A DNA stretch of 64,000 bases from Cucurbitaria berberidis CBS 394.84 (taxonomy: Eukaryota; Ascomycota; Dothideomycetes; Pleosporales; Cucurbitariaceae). Each line of letters opens with the position of its first letter. Position 1 is the first letter of the stretch. The stretch covers positions 3,404,671 through 3,468,670 of the forward strand of contig NW_024468938.1 of assembly GCF_010015615.1 (NCBI RefSeq), read 5' to 3'. Made by a program: the position numbers and the translations under genes. Shown here in pieces: positions 32,644 through 45,272 of the stretch. A model generated the notes under the pieces. The model saw nothing but the letters and a program-made list of their open reading frames with translations, made no database searches and had not been told where the DNA came from.

Positions 32644-35600
32644 ATGGCACATCTTCTGCGCGGAAAACAGGCGGGTGTTCCCAACGACCTCAGCACCGGC
32701 CTCGGAGCTGATCTCTTTGTACTGGACCATGTATGTACCTGGGCTCTGTTTGCGCCCCGCGATGCCGTCGCAGCCGACATCCCCAGCTTCACAAGCTAAT
32801 TGATTATAATGTGTGCAGATTCGCAACTATGGAATCAACTCAAAAGTTACCCAAGTCGCATACGATCCCGTGCAATCCCTCATCGCCATCGGCACGAGCG
32901 AGAGCCAATTTGGCAACGGTCAGATTTACGTCTTTGGGCAGAAGAGAGTCGAAGTCGTCCTGCCGCTCCCGCATCGTGCATCAGTCAAGATACTGCAGTT
33001 CTGCGCCGAGAAGCTGCTTTGTGTAGACTCCAGAAATGACTTGAGTGTCTACTCGCTGGAAAGCAAAAAACTGGTCAACGCGCATTCCCCGCCAGCCAAG
33101 ATCACGGCCCTTCATAGCGACCCTACAATCGACTATGCGCTATTGGGTACACAGCATGGAGAAGTCTTCGCGTACGATCTTGACAGGGAGACACTCACTC
33201 CGTTCAAGATCCCGAACTTGTGGAGGGAGAAGTACCCCCGGTCGCGCTTGACGTCCGTCGTCACACTGTCTCTGCACCCTCGAGATATCGGCTCTTTGCT
33301 CATTGGATACAGTACCGGCGCTGTCATATTCTCATTCAAGCAGAACAAGGCGCTAAGCTTCTTTAACTACCTGCTGCCCAAGGGCGCTCCGGGAGGCGAC
33401 TCGGATCCTGCCTCAATTTTCAAGGAACGGGAACCGCCTTTGACACAGGCTGTTTGGCACCCAACAGGGACGTTCATCTTAACTGGACATGAGGACGGCA
33501 GTATCGTCATCTGGGACCCAAAGGACGGGAGGATCATCCAGGCTAGGACCCTGCAGGATACAAATGTACACCAACCAGGACCAGGAAACCTCAGCGCTGG
33601 CGCAGTGGAGGGGTCCTTTGCGATCAAATCGCCAATCTTCAAAATCGCATGGTGCGCAAATCAAGACCCAGATGACACGGCCATACTCATTGCTGGCGGC
33701 CAACCCTCAAATATCTCAGTAAAGAGCCTCACACTGCTCGAGCTGGGTCGTACCCCTGTCTATGCTACCGCATCATGGCAGATACTTTCAAACCACTTTG
33801 AAAACCCCAAAAGGCAGCGAATCCTGCCATGTCCACCCGGCGCTGAAGTCGTCGACCTATGTCTGATACCTCGGTCCTCCCCACACTACGCTGGATGTCA
33901 TGATCCAATAGCTATCATCGCCATGCTCGCCTCGGGAGAACTCATCACCATGTCGTTCCCCAGCGGCATGCCTATATCCCCCACCAACCAGCTACACCTC
34001 TCAATGACCCTCGTACATCCGTATATAAATTACGCGAATCTTGCGCCAGTAGAGCGTACGAAATGGCTCGGTATGACTGAAAAGCGGGAGCAAGGTCCAC
34101 AGTTTCTAACGGGCGGCGCCGGAGCCATTTCTCCACTAAAGCGATTCGAGCATCGCAACGTTGTACAGACCTCCCACGCAGATGGCACAGTAAGACTTTG
34201 GGATGCAGGGCATGCCGATGAGATTGAGAATGAGGCGCTGCTCCAAATTGATGTGGCACGGGCGGTAGGTCGGCAGGAGAATGTGGAAGTGACACGTACC
34301 TCTTTTGCGGGTTCTGCTTCAGAGCTTTCGGTCGGGCTCAGGTCTGGTGAGGTAGCAGTGTTCAGGTGGAATATTAACAAGCACCCCGGGCAGGAGTTTC
34401 CTCTCGGCGAGAACCAGCCCCAAGCATTAACTAACATCACCGAAAGGACTGAAGCGACGCTTAAGGAAGGTTTATTACCATTTACACTTCTTGATGAGGG
34501 CAACGGGGCAGTCACCGCGCTAAAGCATTCAGATGTCGGCTTCGTTGCAGCTGGTTTTGAAGGTGGAAGCTTCGCTATCATTGACTTGAGAGGGCCGGCG
34601 GTCATTTATAGAGGCTCGATACAAGACTTCATCAAGTCTGACAAGCGCGGTAGCTTCCGACGGAGCTCAAACCAACCTACATCTAAGCCGGAGTGGCCGA
34701 CATGCATCGAGTTCAGTGTCATGACGTTAGAGGACGATGACTACTCCAGTATCCTATGCCATGTTGGAACAAGCCTGGGACGTCTGGCGACGTTCAAGAT
34801 ACTACCAGAGTCCGACGGTCGATACTCAGCAAAATTCGCTGGGGTCTGCTCGCTAGACGACAAAGTCGTCAGGATCTGCCCTATGTACGCTGAATCAGGT
34901 CGCCCCGCATATGCTTCTCAGTCTGCAGTCGCCGGTCTGCGCAATGGTTCCAAGATCAAGGGCGTTCTGCTCGCAGTCACAGCTTCTGGAGCACGATTGT
35001 TCCACCCGCCTACAAACAAAGGTGCGCACAAGGCGTGGGACCAATTCCTATGTGACTCAGCGGCTGTTGTGCGGTACCAGGATCTCGGTTACGCTTTGCT
35101 AGGGCTGTATGGCGATGGGTATGCGAGAGCGTACTCGATACCTGCCATGAAAGAGATTGGATCAGTCAAGGTTAGTGATATGCTGGATGTACGGCGATTC
35201 TCTGAGGCTGTTATCACGAGCACGGGAGATATTTTGGGGTGGAAAGGACCTGCTGAGATGGTGTTGATCAACGTTTTCGGGACAGGTCTACAATTGTAAG
35301 TCGTGATATCTTAGATCCAAAGGGTCTTCCTACTAATGCCGCACAGTGACCGCACGAAAGACATGTTGTTGAACCCGCAGCTTCTCATACCCCCTCGGCC
35401 AACTATTAGCAATTTGCAATGGATATCTGGTACACAACACGTCTCACCCGCCGATATGGACTTGTTGAGTAAGTCCTTCATGTCATTCCCCTTCCTTCAT
35501 ACACTATCCACTAACCCCAACAAGTCGGCGGCCCCGACCGCCCACCCTCAAAACGCATGCTCGCGCAAATGCGCTCCGAGGCGGAACAACAACGCCGGGC

Positions 35601-35862
35601 TACGGCACACACAAACCAGTCTGCTTCCTCTTCCTCTGCATACCCTTCCTATCCTACGGCACCGCCGCCAACTAATGAAGGATGGGGCGCATGGGCGTCA
35701 CGACAGTTCAACGAAAGAACAGAGAAGCTAGGACAGGTGGGAGATAGTATGGATAACTTGCAGCAAAACAGTGCGGGGTGGGCGGACGACGTGAATAAGT
35801 TTGTTTCAAAGCAAAAGAGGGGTTTGGTTATGGGAGCTGTCAAGGGTAAATTTGGGTTCTAA
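32644..35862 (+). CDS. Lgl/tomosyn/Sro7-family exocytosis regulator
   Basis: WD40-repeat protein that binds the plasma-membrane t-SNARE Sec9 and the Rab Sec4 and promotes polarised exocytosis. Four exons: 32644-32730, 32819-35295, 35347-35468 and 35525-35862, giving 1007 aa. Exon 1 supplies MAHLLRGKQAGVPNDLS and ends exactly before IRNYGINSK, so the internal ATG at 32813 is not the start. Two seven-bladed beta-propellers are expected over about residues 30-900 (for example TGHEDGSIVIWDP, SHADGTVRLWD). The last 60 residues (LGQVGDSMDNLQQNSAGWADDV) form the R-SNARE-like tail of tomosyns. No anomalies. Confidence 0.93.
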
Positions 35863-36092
35863 GTGACTTTAATGGGGACAAACCAAAAGAAATATCAAAA
35901 GTGTACGTCTATGCCTAGAAGGTATGGTCGATACTGTCAGGTTTTTGTGTCTCATGGAGTCTAGGCGTTTGGTGAGCTTCGTAGGCTCTAGAGTAGCTTT
36001 GGTAGAGCATTTTGTTGCGATTATCGAGGCACATGTTACCACAGATGGAATTCATCCAATGAATGCTTACCTAGTGCCAGCAGTTCTTGCAC

Positions 36093-37071
36093 TCAAAGCG
36101 CCTCCCCAGAAAACCTTCGAATGATCTCCACCGTCTTCTCCGGCCGACTGAGCATAGGCAAATGATCCCCATCGATGACCAGCGTCTCAAAGACCGCACC
36201 ATCCTGATCAATATAGCTCTGCGCCAACGCTGGAGGCACGCAATTGTCCCGTTCGCCAATCACATACAGGCATCTGAAATCGCCCATGTAGGGAATGTAG
36301 GTTGCTGTCGCGTTCAGCGCGGTAAAGGACGAGGGAGCTAGCTTGCTAGACCAGTAGGCGGCTTGGGCTGGGGCGAGGAGATTGTAGAAGGTCAAAGAAG
36401 GGGGAGAGGATAGCGGTTCAGCGTCCCAGTATACGCGGCTGGTACCCTCGAAGCGGAACCAGGGTGGTGCAAAGGTGCGGATATCGGTGCGTGAGAGGGG
36501 ATGTGAGACGTCCCTTATGTAGGGGATGAAACCGGAGAGCTGTGGAGGTGGGCGTTAGCGTGAAAGGACGCGAGAGGGCAATAGGATGAATTGCTTGCTT
36601 AGGCCTCTGCTGCGACATAGCTACATGATAGGAAGTGGGGAGGAAGTCGGCACATACCATTATCAGGCCGAGAATCTTGCCCCTGGGAGTGTTCGCCGTG
36701 GTAACGCACATGGACTGAAGACCTCTGACTGCCTCTCCAATTACCGTGGCACCATAGCTGTTTCCAACAAGAACGACATCCTTGCCTTGCAAAAGGCGAG
36801 CGACCAGAGTGGTTCTGACCAAAGCGATGTCAGGCGTCCGATCGACGTACGAGGCTAGCGGTCCGACTGAAGGAAGGTCAATGGCGTCGACGTGCCTGTA
36901 GCCTGACTTCTTCAATGAAGTTTTGACTTGGTCGTAGACTGACGCTCTGTGGAATGCTCCAGGCACCAGGATAACCGCTGGCTTGTCTGTTGAAGGCGAT
37001 GCTTTGGCTCCTACACAGAGGGAAAGAGATGTAGTGACGAGGAGGAGGACCAGGCCCAAGACAGGAGTCAT
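36093..37071 (-). CDS. Secreted alpha/beta hydrolase
   Basis: Esterase-like hydrolase of the AB-hydrolase superfamily, close to the plant methylesterase / salicylate-esterase-like type also common in fungi; the substrate is unknown. Exon 1 is 36658-37071 and exon 2 is 36093-36539, with a 118-bp intron (GTATGT to CCACAG), giving 286 aa. Residues 1-22 form a signal peptide (MTPVLGLVLLLVTTSLSLCVGA). The oxyanion strand VILVPGAFH, nucleophile elbow GNSYGA (Ser105), acid in GERDN and histidine in DGDHLPML near the C-terminus make a complete triad. An ORF reader would run into the intron and miss the true second exon. Confidence 0.9.
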
Positions 37072-38193
37072 TGTAGGCGGTGTGACTGTTGGAGAGCTGA
37101 AGTGCTTCGGTCGGTAGAGTCTGCGGGGGTTCCAAGAGGGTTGAACTGACAGAAGTACCGTTTGAGTGAGGTAGGAGTGGAATCGAAGGCGAGCTGAATG
37201 ACTTTATCGCTCACCGACAAAAAAGCCCGTGGACTTCAGCCCTCACGTGGAAAGTAAGGGGCTCCCTTCTCTTCTGCAATCGCTAGTCATAGTGGTGCAT
37301 CCGCAGACGTGCAACCAGTATCGTGTCCTTCTCCTTGATTAGGTTGCGTGCTTTGTTTACAAAAGAAAAGGGGCATCAAACGCTCCTGCCGGAACTTAGA
37401 GTCCTCATCACCAAGAAAAGGAGCATCTCAATCTAACCTTGTGCTATCCTATCAATGGATATCTCATAGTCAATGGGCTTGAGCCTCTAATTCGTAGCTA
37501 GCTGAGGCAGTACTGTTTTCCTTAGCACTGCAGCAAACGTACTTCTGGTGAGAGTGTTCTAACCGTCTGTGACCCTGCGGCATTAGAGCTTTGCCATATG
37601 AGTACATAACCGCATGCCTCATCTGCAGATGTCAGAGATGGCAGTCAGATGTGCAGTGGTTGTGACGTAAACGTTCACCCTGATCAGCGTCCGGTGGCGT
37701 ACATGGGCTCGTATCTCGCCTAGATAGTCTATTTCGATCAGAATACCTCGAGATGATAGCCGTATCGGTTTTCATGTGCGTTCCGCGCCTCTGCAAGTGG
37801 GCATGATGTTTCTGAGTGTGGTGTAACATTGAGTATCATTGACCAATAGCTGAGTTGAAGCGGCGTGTAAAAAAAGAAAAGCGCAAGCGCGGAGGGCGTC
37901 ACGGCACTATCATCTCGCAGTGACCGCTGACCAGATCGCGGCTAGGTATACCATACAGAAGGCGAAGAGTATTACAAGCGCTAACAGCGTCTGATGTTGA
38001 GAGACGGAAACAGATAGATGCTACAAAGACGCCTGAAGGCCAGAAGAAGATAAAAGGAAACGTATAAACAAGAATGCAATCGCTTAGGTGCAGTGGGGTT
38101 CGAAAAGGGCAAGTGCCAGCCTATTCCCGAGGCAAGTGCGAAGTAAACATACGAGCCACATCAGGCCTACGCCTATGCGGCACAGCAAAGTGC
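37072..38193. other. Intergenic, no gene seen
   Basis: 1.1 kb between the promoter side of the hydrolase gene and the 3' end of the 382-aa gene. No coding or RNA feature supported. Confidence 0.55.
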
Positions 38194-39395
38194 TCACAGT
38201 TCCATCCGGCGAATCATTTCCCTCGAATCGGCTTCGGAAAGCTCGTTGCCGTCGATGTTTATGCGGCCTTCTTCGACCTGGGCAAGGTCTGGCTTGATTA
38301 GGCCGTCGTGGAGGTACTTGAGGAACGAGAGGAGGTGCCTCTCGAATGCGCTGTATGGATACCGCTGTTGCGCTCCTTGTATAGCTTGTAGAGACGATTG
38401 TGACGAGCGTTGAGGTAGGAGCTCGTTAATGTACCGGCGCTTGACGTTGGTCCAGTCACGGTTCTGCTCGCGAGGGTTGTTCTCATCGCAGAACAGTCGC
38501 CGCATAGCTGTCACGTCAGACGGTTCCTCGGCCCATCGGTCGATGCCAGGACAGCCAAACGCAAATACCGTGTTAAATTGGTCTGCCCCGTACACGCCGT
38601 TTTGCAAGAACTCTTCTATGACGGCCTGCAGCATGAACTGGCCTGCTAGGTCGAACCATTCAGATGTGGGAAGCCAGTCGTCGTCCAGAGTAACCCTCGC
38701 AGCAGTGAGCTCGATAAAGAGCGGGAGTAGACAATGGAGCGAGGGCGTGCCTGCCACATCACTTACCCATCTCCTCTGGTGATGAGGCATGTTCAGAGCC
38801 GACGCAAGCCCGTTCCTGTTTTCAAAGAGGGCGCCATCGTCCAACGGGAATTCTCTGTGCTGATCGAATGGATGCCGCAGGGCAGGAGGGTGTCGAGTTT
38901 TCTCTTTCCAATAGTCGCCGCGGCTTTTGTTTTGCTCTCGAAGCTCATTCAGCGATTCTTCCGTTGTCCAGGTCTCATCGTGGTGAAATCGATGGGTGAA
39001 GACCAAGGCAAACTGCAGCAATCTCGAACGGAAGGCTGCCCTATTGTCCAAACGGCGTCCGTGATGCCGATACCTGAGCAAGGTCCTCCAATCTACATGT
39101 CCGATTAGCTGAATTGAGAACATTTGGTACCTGAGGGCTACGCACCGGCAGTCATGCTGACCAAGGCGTTCGGCAAGTCTGAAATGTAGGGATCGCTGCT
39201 GGCTCGCCATTCAAAGACCAATTCGGTGGCCTTGTAGACGAGGAAGTCCAAGATGGTCAGGTCGACGTCCAATTGATCCTCTTCCTCGTTCTCCATGCGC
39301 CGAGTGAGGTTGAGAAGGCCGTCTCGTGACTCTCCATTGCCATCACGAGCTTCTGTAAGCGTGTCTTGCAACTCCCGCTCCAAGTCTCGCATCAT
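38194..39395 (-). CDS. Hypothetical fungal protein, 382 aa
   Basis: Two exons: 39146-39395 and 38194-39092, with a 53-bp intron (GTGCGT to TGTAG) joined as G|AT, coding Asp. The start ATG at 39395 gives MMRDLERELQDTLTEARDG. The product is hydrophilic and mostly helical, with many Arg, Glu, Leu and Trp residues and no signal peptide or membrane span. Landmarks are LDFLVYKATELVFEWRASSDPY and the C-terminal INIDGNELSEADSREMIRRM. I do not recognise the family. Codon use and the frame-preserving intron support it as real. Confidence 0.75.
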
Positions 39396-40066
39396 TGTAA
39401 AGGCGTGCGGTAGGCAACATGGGGAAAGGAGAGTTTAAAAGACGCGACGGCAATCAAGCAAGCAGGCAAGCAGTGAAGGCACAAGGCACTTGAAGGAAGG
39501 GCCACGAGACGGATAACGAACGACTTATAGCAGACCCTGTAGACCCGACAACGAGCCCACTCTTGTCAAGGTACACCTGGAGAGGGAGCCGACTGCTTTA
39601 GGCGAATAGTTCATGCACTCTCCACGACTGTCTGTGCCGTGTGCAGGGGGGATTTGCCTACAGGCATGCGCAAGCGAAGGCAGAAGGAAGAAAAGCCTTC
39701 ATGAGTCGTGCGTAGCCTCGTCGTCTCCACCGCTTCCGCTAGCCAGAGCGTGTTTGAGAAACGCGAGGGGAGCGGGAGGGGAGCGGGATACGGCCTTGGT
39801 GGCTGTCTCTGATACAACGGCGTCGTCTTGTGTGAGCACTTTTTCCTGTTCCTTGTCCGTGTTCGCATCAACTGTCGTCCATGGCATCCATGGCATCCAT
39901 GGATAGCTAGATACTAGATGAAGCCTAGTGCCCGGTCGGTACCCGCGGATGATCGCATGCCATGGGTCCCATTGTTGCTGCTGCTGCTGCTGCTTGCCGT
40001 CATGTATCCCCGCCACCACGCCCTCATCTAAGAATATGCGCGCCTGCACGCCGCTGTTGCGCGACA
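39396..40066. other. Divergent intergenic region
   Basis: Promoter region of the 382-aa gene and the J-protein gene. It contains a 9-bp tandem (TCCATGGCA) at 39878-39902 and six TGC units at 39976-39993. The frame stays open upstream to an ATG at 39962, so the TGC tract could be translated as polyalanine if that start is used. Confidence 0.55.
39976..39993 (+). repeat. TGC trinucleotide run
   Basis: Six TGC units just upstream of the J-protein start. In the frame of the alternative upstream ATG this codes Ala (GCT) repeats. Confidence 0.85.
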
Positions 40067-40993
40067 ATGCTGTCTAAGAAGTCGTCTATATTATTTTCAT
40101 CCTCCTATGCTAACCTCGGCCCTCTTTGCTATAGCCACACGTCGTCCCAGTCGCCGGCTGGACCCGCGCCGTCATGCCGTCATACATTCTCACACCCTCA
40201 ACCCGCTCGACACGCACGCAATTATGCCCAGCACGTCGACCCGCCCCCGCACCGCGGTGATGTAGACCCGTTGAACTGGCCGGAAGCTATCAAGCCGCAC
40301 AAGACGCCGACTCCATATCAGATTCTGACGTGTAAGAAGGGCGAGGCCTATAGCAAGAACCGCTTCTATGCCCTCGTCAAACTATACCACCCCGACCGAT
40401 GCCACGCAACGTCGGCAGTCGCCCACCTACCCCTCCATGTGCGCCTGGAGCGATATCGCATGCTGGTCGCTGCGCACGATATTCTGTCTGATATCGAAAA
40501 ACGCAGAGCATACGATGCATGGGGTCACGGTTGGCTAGGCCACCACAATACGCCCACCACACACCACCATCACAACTGGGAATACGATCAGCGGCGCTGG
40601 GCGAGTGATCCTCGCAATAACGCTACATGGGAAGACTGGGAACGATGGCACAACGAGAATGACGGCAGCAAAGAGCCAGATGCCCACACAATGCAGCTGT
40701 CAAACTTCGCCTTCATGTCGCTCCTGTTCGCCTTTGTTAGCATAGGCGGCGTCGTGCAGGGCACACGATTCAACACCTTCAACAATTCTGTAATAGAGAG
40801 GAGAGACCAGATCCATCGCGAAGCAAGCATGGAGCTACGGCGAAGTAAGCACGCCACCATGAGCGGGGATCGGGATGAGCGGATACGAACCTTTTTAGAG
40901 CATAGAGAATCGTCTATTATGGGCGAGCAATCGTACCAGCGCTTGCTCCCCCCGGCGGACAACTGCGCACCTGACGGAGTTAGGAGGCAATAA
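40067..40993 (+). CDS. J-domain (DnaJ-like) protein with one membrane helix, probably mitochondrial
   Basis: Hsp40-type co-chaperone that stimulates Hsp70 ATPase activity. Single exon; the ATG at 40067 gives 308 aa. An in-frame ATG at 39962 would add 35 residues starting MGPIVAAAAAA; the shorter form has a better presequence (MLSKKSSILFSSSYANLGPLC... ARHARNYAQ). The J domain spans about 82-150: TPYQILTCKKGEAYSKNRFYALVKLYHPD with HPD at 108-110, then DILSDIEKRRAYD. A His-rich linker follows, then a hydrophobic helix (FAFMSLLFAFVSIGGVV) near 225-241 and a charged C-terminal tail. This layout fits fungal inner-membrane J proteins. Confidence 0.88.
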   Translation: MLSKKSSILFSSSYANLGPLCYSHTSSQSPAGPAPSCRHTFSHPQPARHARNYAQHVDPPPHRGDVDPLNWPEAIKPHKTPTPYQILTCKKGEAYSKNRFYALVKLYHPDRCHATSAVAHLPLHVRLERYRMLVAAHDILSDIEKRRAYDAWGHGWLGHHNTPTTHHHHNWEYDQRRWASDPRNNATWEDWERWHNENDGSKEPDAHTMQLSNFAFMSLLFAFVSIGGVVQGTRFNTFNNSVIERRDQIHREASMELRRSKHATMSGDRDERIRTFLEHRESSIMGEQSYQRLLPPADNCAPDGVRRQ

Positions 40994-41666
40994 GAGCACA
41001 TTTTGGCATACCACAGCTTTCCTATTCATCAAACGCACATTTTGGTGCATATCATGGGGTCTTCTATTGCTTTATCTTTGGCACATGAACGGAGCTTGGC
41101 GCACGGCTCGTGTCCTTGCTATAGTCGGCAATCGGTACGTATAGGGCATTTGGGAGGCATATCCTGGGTATTCATGCGCTTAGACACTACGCAATTTCAA
41201 CGACAATCAATAAACCTAAATCAGCGCTGGTTTTGGTGGCACAGCATTGCCATTTGAAATACTGTTTCTTAGTCCATGAACAAGTCACCATCATGGCCTG
41301 GCATCTGCCTCCAAGAACACCAAGACTGGGCGCACTCGAATATCGCCCTTTTCGAAAGCAGACTGAAAACCCGTGAATCACAGGTGGTTACATACGGCCA
41401 GAAGCAATGGAGCATCAAACACCCAAGTTCTGCCACTGTTACTGTGTCAGCCCAAGGTACAGATCAACAGTTCTCCCGAAACCGTTTCAGCTTGGCGCAA
41501 GCCCGTTACAAGCAACAGATCCTATATGAGACGTTCTATCACTACACTAGTAACACTACTCAAGATGCATGAACGCCACGAATGCAACAATGCACACCTA
41601 TCCCACCCGAAAGCTGAGGCCCCCTGGCACATCGATATTGAGCCTACAGCTCCGCCAGCAGCTAGT
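40994..41666. other. Convergent intergenic region
   Basis: 673 bp of 3' flank shared by the J-protein and chitinase genes. Short ORFs only. Confidence 0.55.
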
Positions 41667-43791
41667 CTAGTGCGAGTACGCGTTCTTGATGTTGTCGTAC
41701 TGCGAGTCGGGGTAGGCTAGCCAGTTGGAACTAGACTCGATACCTGAACCGTCACTGCCGCCGAGCCCTCTGACGACCTAGTAAACGCGTTAGCAACCCA
41801 TCTTGCCCCATGCAGAGAAAGTACGTACGTTGGTGATGATGCTTCCCTTATCTGTTCGATCTCCGCTCACTTCCCACCACATGGCACCACCTAGCTTGTT
41901 CTGCTTGATATAGTCGACTTTGCGCAGGGCCATGTTCAAGGTGTCATAACTGATAAACATGCCAGTGGAGTTATCGTAGCTGAAAGTCGCGCCTGCTTCT
42001 TTACTGTAGTACTCTTTGGCGCCTTTCAAGGGCAGATCCTTGAAGTCATATACGCCCTTTTCCCAAGTGCCGTCACCAATACCATCATAGGGCAGCCCGG
42101 GGCCTCTAGTTTTGGTGAACGCACGACCGTACAAGGGCATGCCGAGGTTGAGCTTTGCGGAAGGCACGCCGGCGGCGATGTACGCATTTACGACGCCGTA
42201 GGTGTTGAAGGGTGTCGACAACGGGTTCGAGGTAGAGGCGTAGAGGTTCGAAGCGTGGCCGGATGTTTTGTCCCAGGAACCAGCGTAGTCGTATGCCTTG
42301 ACTAGTTAGCAACCTTCCAACCACCAAAGGATAACGGCGTACACACCATCAAATTGATAAAGTCCAGTACCGCCGCAATCTTCCCAAGTGGCAATAACCT
42401 GTAATTCGTGTCGCCCGCCGGCGCTGCCATCGAAATCAGAAAATGCGGTTTTGTCTTGCGCCCAGCCGCATCCGCATATACCAGCGTTTCAGCATAGTCG
42501 TCCAATTGCGATCTCATCTCTGTCAACATCGCCAAAAACTGTGAACCTTGCGTCGTGTTTTGCGGATACTCCCAGTCGATATCAATCCCGTCAAACCCAT
42601 AATTTTTCACCATGTCCACACACGATGCAGCAAACGCCTGACGCCCTTGGGCGGTAGAAGCAGGCGTATCCAAATGTTTATTCGTATTCGTGTACGTCCA
42701 TCCTCCAATGCTCAGCATCACCTTCATATTCCGATTGCGGGCCTTGAGCATAGCTAGCTGGTTGACAGCGCCATAGACATTATTGCCCGAGTCAGACCAC
42801 GAGTCACCCTGGTAGTGAATGTCTGTGTCGGCGTACGTGTCTGTCAGGACGACTGTCCCGTCGGATTTGATGTCGGCAAAGGAATAGAGCAAGTGAGTAA
42901 GCTTCTCGGCCGGGACTTGCTGGGGGAAGTATTTGCGCCCGTAGATGTCCCAGTTGCCGAAATAAGCGAGCGAGCGATAGCCCGCGCGGGCTTGGACATC
43001 AGGCTTCGGTTCCGAGGGCGTAGACGTCGCAATGGGTGTTCGTCCGGTTGGAGTCACAGTTACGATGGGTCGGCTGATCAGTTTCGCCACTCCATGGTTA
43101 GCCGTAATGGATGCCTGCATAGATGATTAAATGATGGCTTGGATTTGAATTTGAAGCGGATGTTGGGGCAATACGCGGGGTCGAAGGATATGCTACTCAC
43201 GTAGGGTGCGCCAAAGCTACTCGGGTAGCGAGGATGGCCCGTGGGCGCGTTGGGTGCATTGTCGTCTATAGACGTAGAGGTGTTGTTGTCTACATCAGGG
43301 AACTAGACGAGTGTTAGATTGCATCGAAATTTATACGCTCAGTCCGGGGCTGAGTGTGAAAGGGGGGAGCAAAGTCAGGAGGAAGTAGAGCATCCTATTC
43401 TCATCAAGTGTGCGAGTACCACAACACTCAAAGTTTTCCATCTCTTTCACAAAGCTATGATCGTCGAATATCAAACTTTGTTGCCCGTCTTGAGCGTGCA
43501 GAACATTCCCGATATGCAAGGAAAGAACTGCAAACCTACCAGTAATTTGGTGATTTTATCAACCTGTTTCTCTAGCGAGTTGATCTTTTTCTCGACCCAG
43601 CAGTACCAGTCGCAATCATTTGCAGCCTGTGTCTCTTCCGCTGCGAGAACAGTGGTGACAGAAAGAAGAACGAGGAGGTAGAACCATTGTAAAGACCGTG
43701 CGCTCTAAATGCAGTTAGCCTGACACCTATAACATAACCGTAGTTGCAACGCCACGACTCCGTCCTCCCACTCACCAACATCTTCAAATCT
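41667..43791 (-). CDS. Secreted GH18 chitinase
   Basis: Endochitinase that cleaves chitin in cell-wall remodelling or nutrition. Six exons on the minus strand: 43786-43791 (ATG TTG only), 43540-43704, 43201-43302, 42347-43114, 41829-42296 and 41667-41777, giving 539 aa. Residues 1-24 form a signal peptide (SLQWFYLLVLLSVTTVLAA). A short Cys/Trp segment and coiled coil (CDWYCWVEKKINSLEKQVDKITKLL) and a Pro/Thr-rich linker precede the catalytic barrel, which starts near SLAYFGNWDIYGRKY. The SxGG motif (SIGGW) is near 226 and DGIDIDWEYP is intact, with catalytic Glu273. Later landmarks are LMAYDYAGSWD and GGAMWWEVSGDR. The ATG at 43120 is not the start, because a TAC|GCA splice lies there. The exon 5 acceptor is AAG. 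The N-terminal exons are less certain than the barrel. Confidence 0.9.
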
Positions 43792-45272
43792 CTCTTCCCG
43801 ATAAACGAATGTGTTGCGATACCACACACCCGGAACATGCACAGCAACTCATCTTAAGAAGTCGCGCTCGCTTCATCAACTCTGCAGCTGCCCTCCCTTG
43901 ATCTTGTGAACCCATTGTTTTGCTCCCTTGGTACCTTGCAGGTGGTCATTCCTCGAGCGAATCCGGCAAATCAGCGAACACGCGTATATTCTCATTCCTG
44001 AATCTGTCTCGCTAAATTTGGAGCGGTCTCGCCACGCGGTCGGTTCTGCGTAGGCTGTGACTGCTATTCTGGACGCCAGGCGCAGCGTTGCGTACAACAT
44101 CTGCCGCCAAAAGGGATATCCAAGGAGGCAGCTGGCTGCGGGGTGTTGATTCATGTGACTTATGAATGAAGCCCTGATCATTGTTTGGATTCACGAGGGA
44201 TGGTCATGGTTTCGGAATAAATGGGTCAAGAGGTGGAGCTCAGTTGATTGAGCCGAAATTGCTCGTACGCGGCCATTCCCGTAGTCACGAACATCCTGGG
44301 GAAGTTAGAAAACTCTTGAAAAAGTCACAAGAGTCGCCCGTTTGGGTGATATTCAGCGCAGCTGCTGTGGCGACACTGAATGACCCAAGAGAGCTCTAGG
44401 TACGGGCGTAAGCCGCAAAATGGGTGCTGAAGGGAAAGACATTCCTTTGGACTCTAAAGAAATTCTGATCTCATATCGCAGACACTACAACTGCAGACAA
44501 CTGTAGTGACATCCTACGGAAGCACCGAACCAATTCACCGCGTAGCATCGACCAATAGATCCAAATCTGCTTAGTCTCCATTCTAGAGGCCACGGACACC
44601 AAAACTATTCAGTCATTTAGCTAACGCATAATGTGTCTAGTAGCCACATAAATTTAGCTTCAGATATGTATAGCTAATAATCAACAACAGCAGCGTCCCT
44701 AATTGACTCAAGAAAATTGGCTTGAACGAGCTTCGGCTTTCGAGGAACCTCAGCATCCGGCTGCACTCGCTTTAGCGACTCGTCTTTGAACTTATTTTAT
44801 GGGACAACTTTAAGATTGTGACACCCGTCTTGAATGCCCTCCCGTCTCTACTAGTCCGAAAACATGGACCTAAGAATAGTGCCATCGTCACATAAGCTAG
44901 CTTGCTGACGCACCCTCTGTTTAGCGAATCAGCATCAGCATCCGCAACGCCACACTCACGATGCCTCTTATGGAAAGAGGTACTTCAGCCGCAGCAGATG
45001 ACATCTGCAGCAGTAATTTGACTTTGCTGGATCTGATTGGTGCGTTGGACAAGAGGGCCGAGAGTTCAAGCCCAGAGAATTTCAAATGCATAAGGCTGGC
45101 TGGCTAGCGGGCCGTATACGAGAGAAGAAGGTTGCGCACGGTTGATGAGCCTTTCCTATCTATTCAAAATGACAAAAGTTTGAACTTAGATTCAGAGCAT
45201 ATAATGGTGGCCGAATCCTGATACAATCCGGACCCGCACGAACAGGATCAGCAACATCCACTTTCACCAGCC
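43792..45272. other. Divergent intergenic region, 1.5 kb
   Basis: Lies between the chitinase start and the start of the four-helix membrane protein. No ORF with recognisable domains and no RNA gene. It must contain both promoters. Confidence 0.55.
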
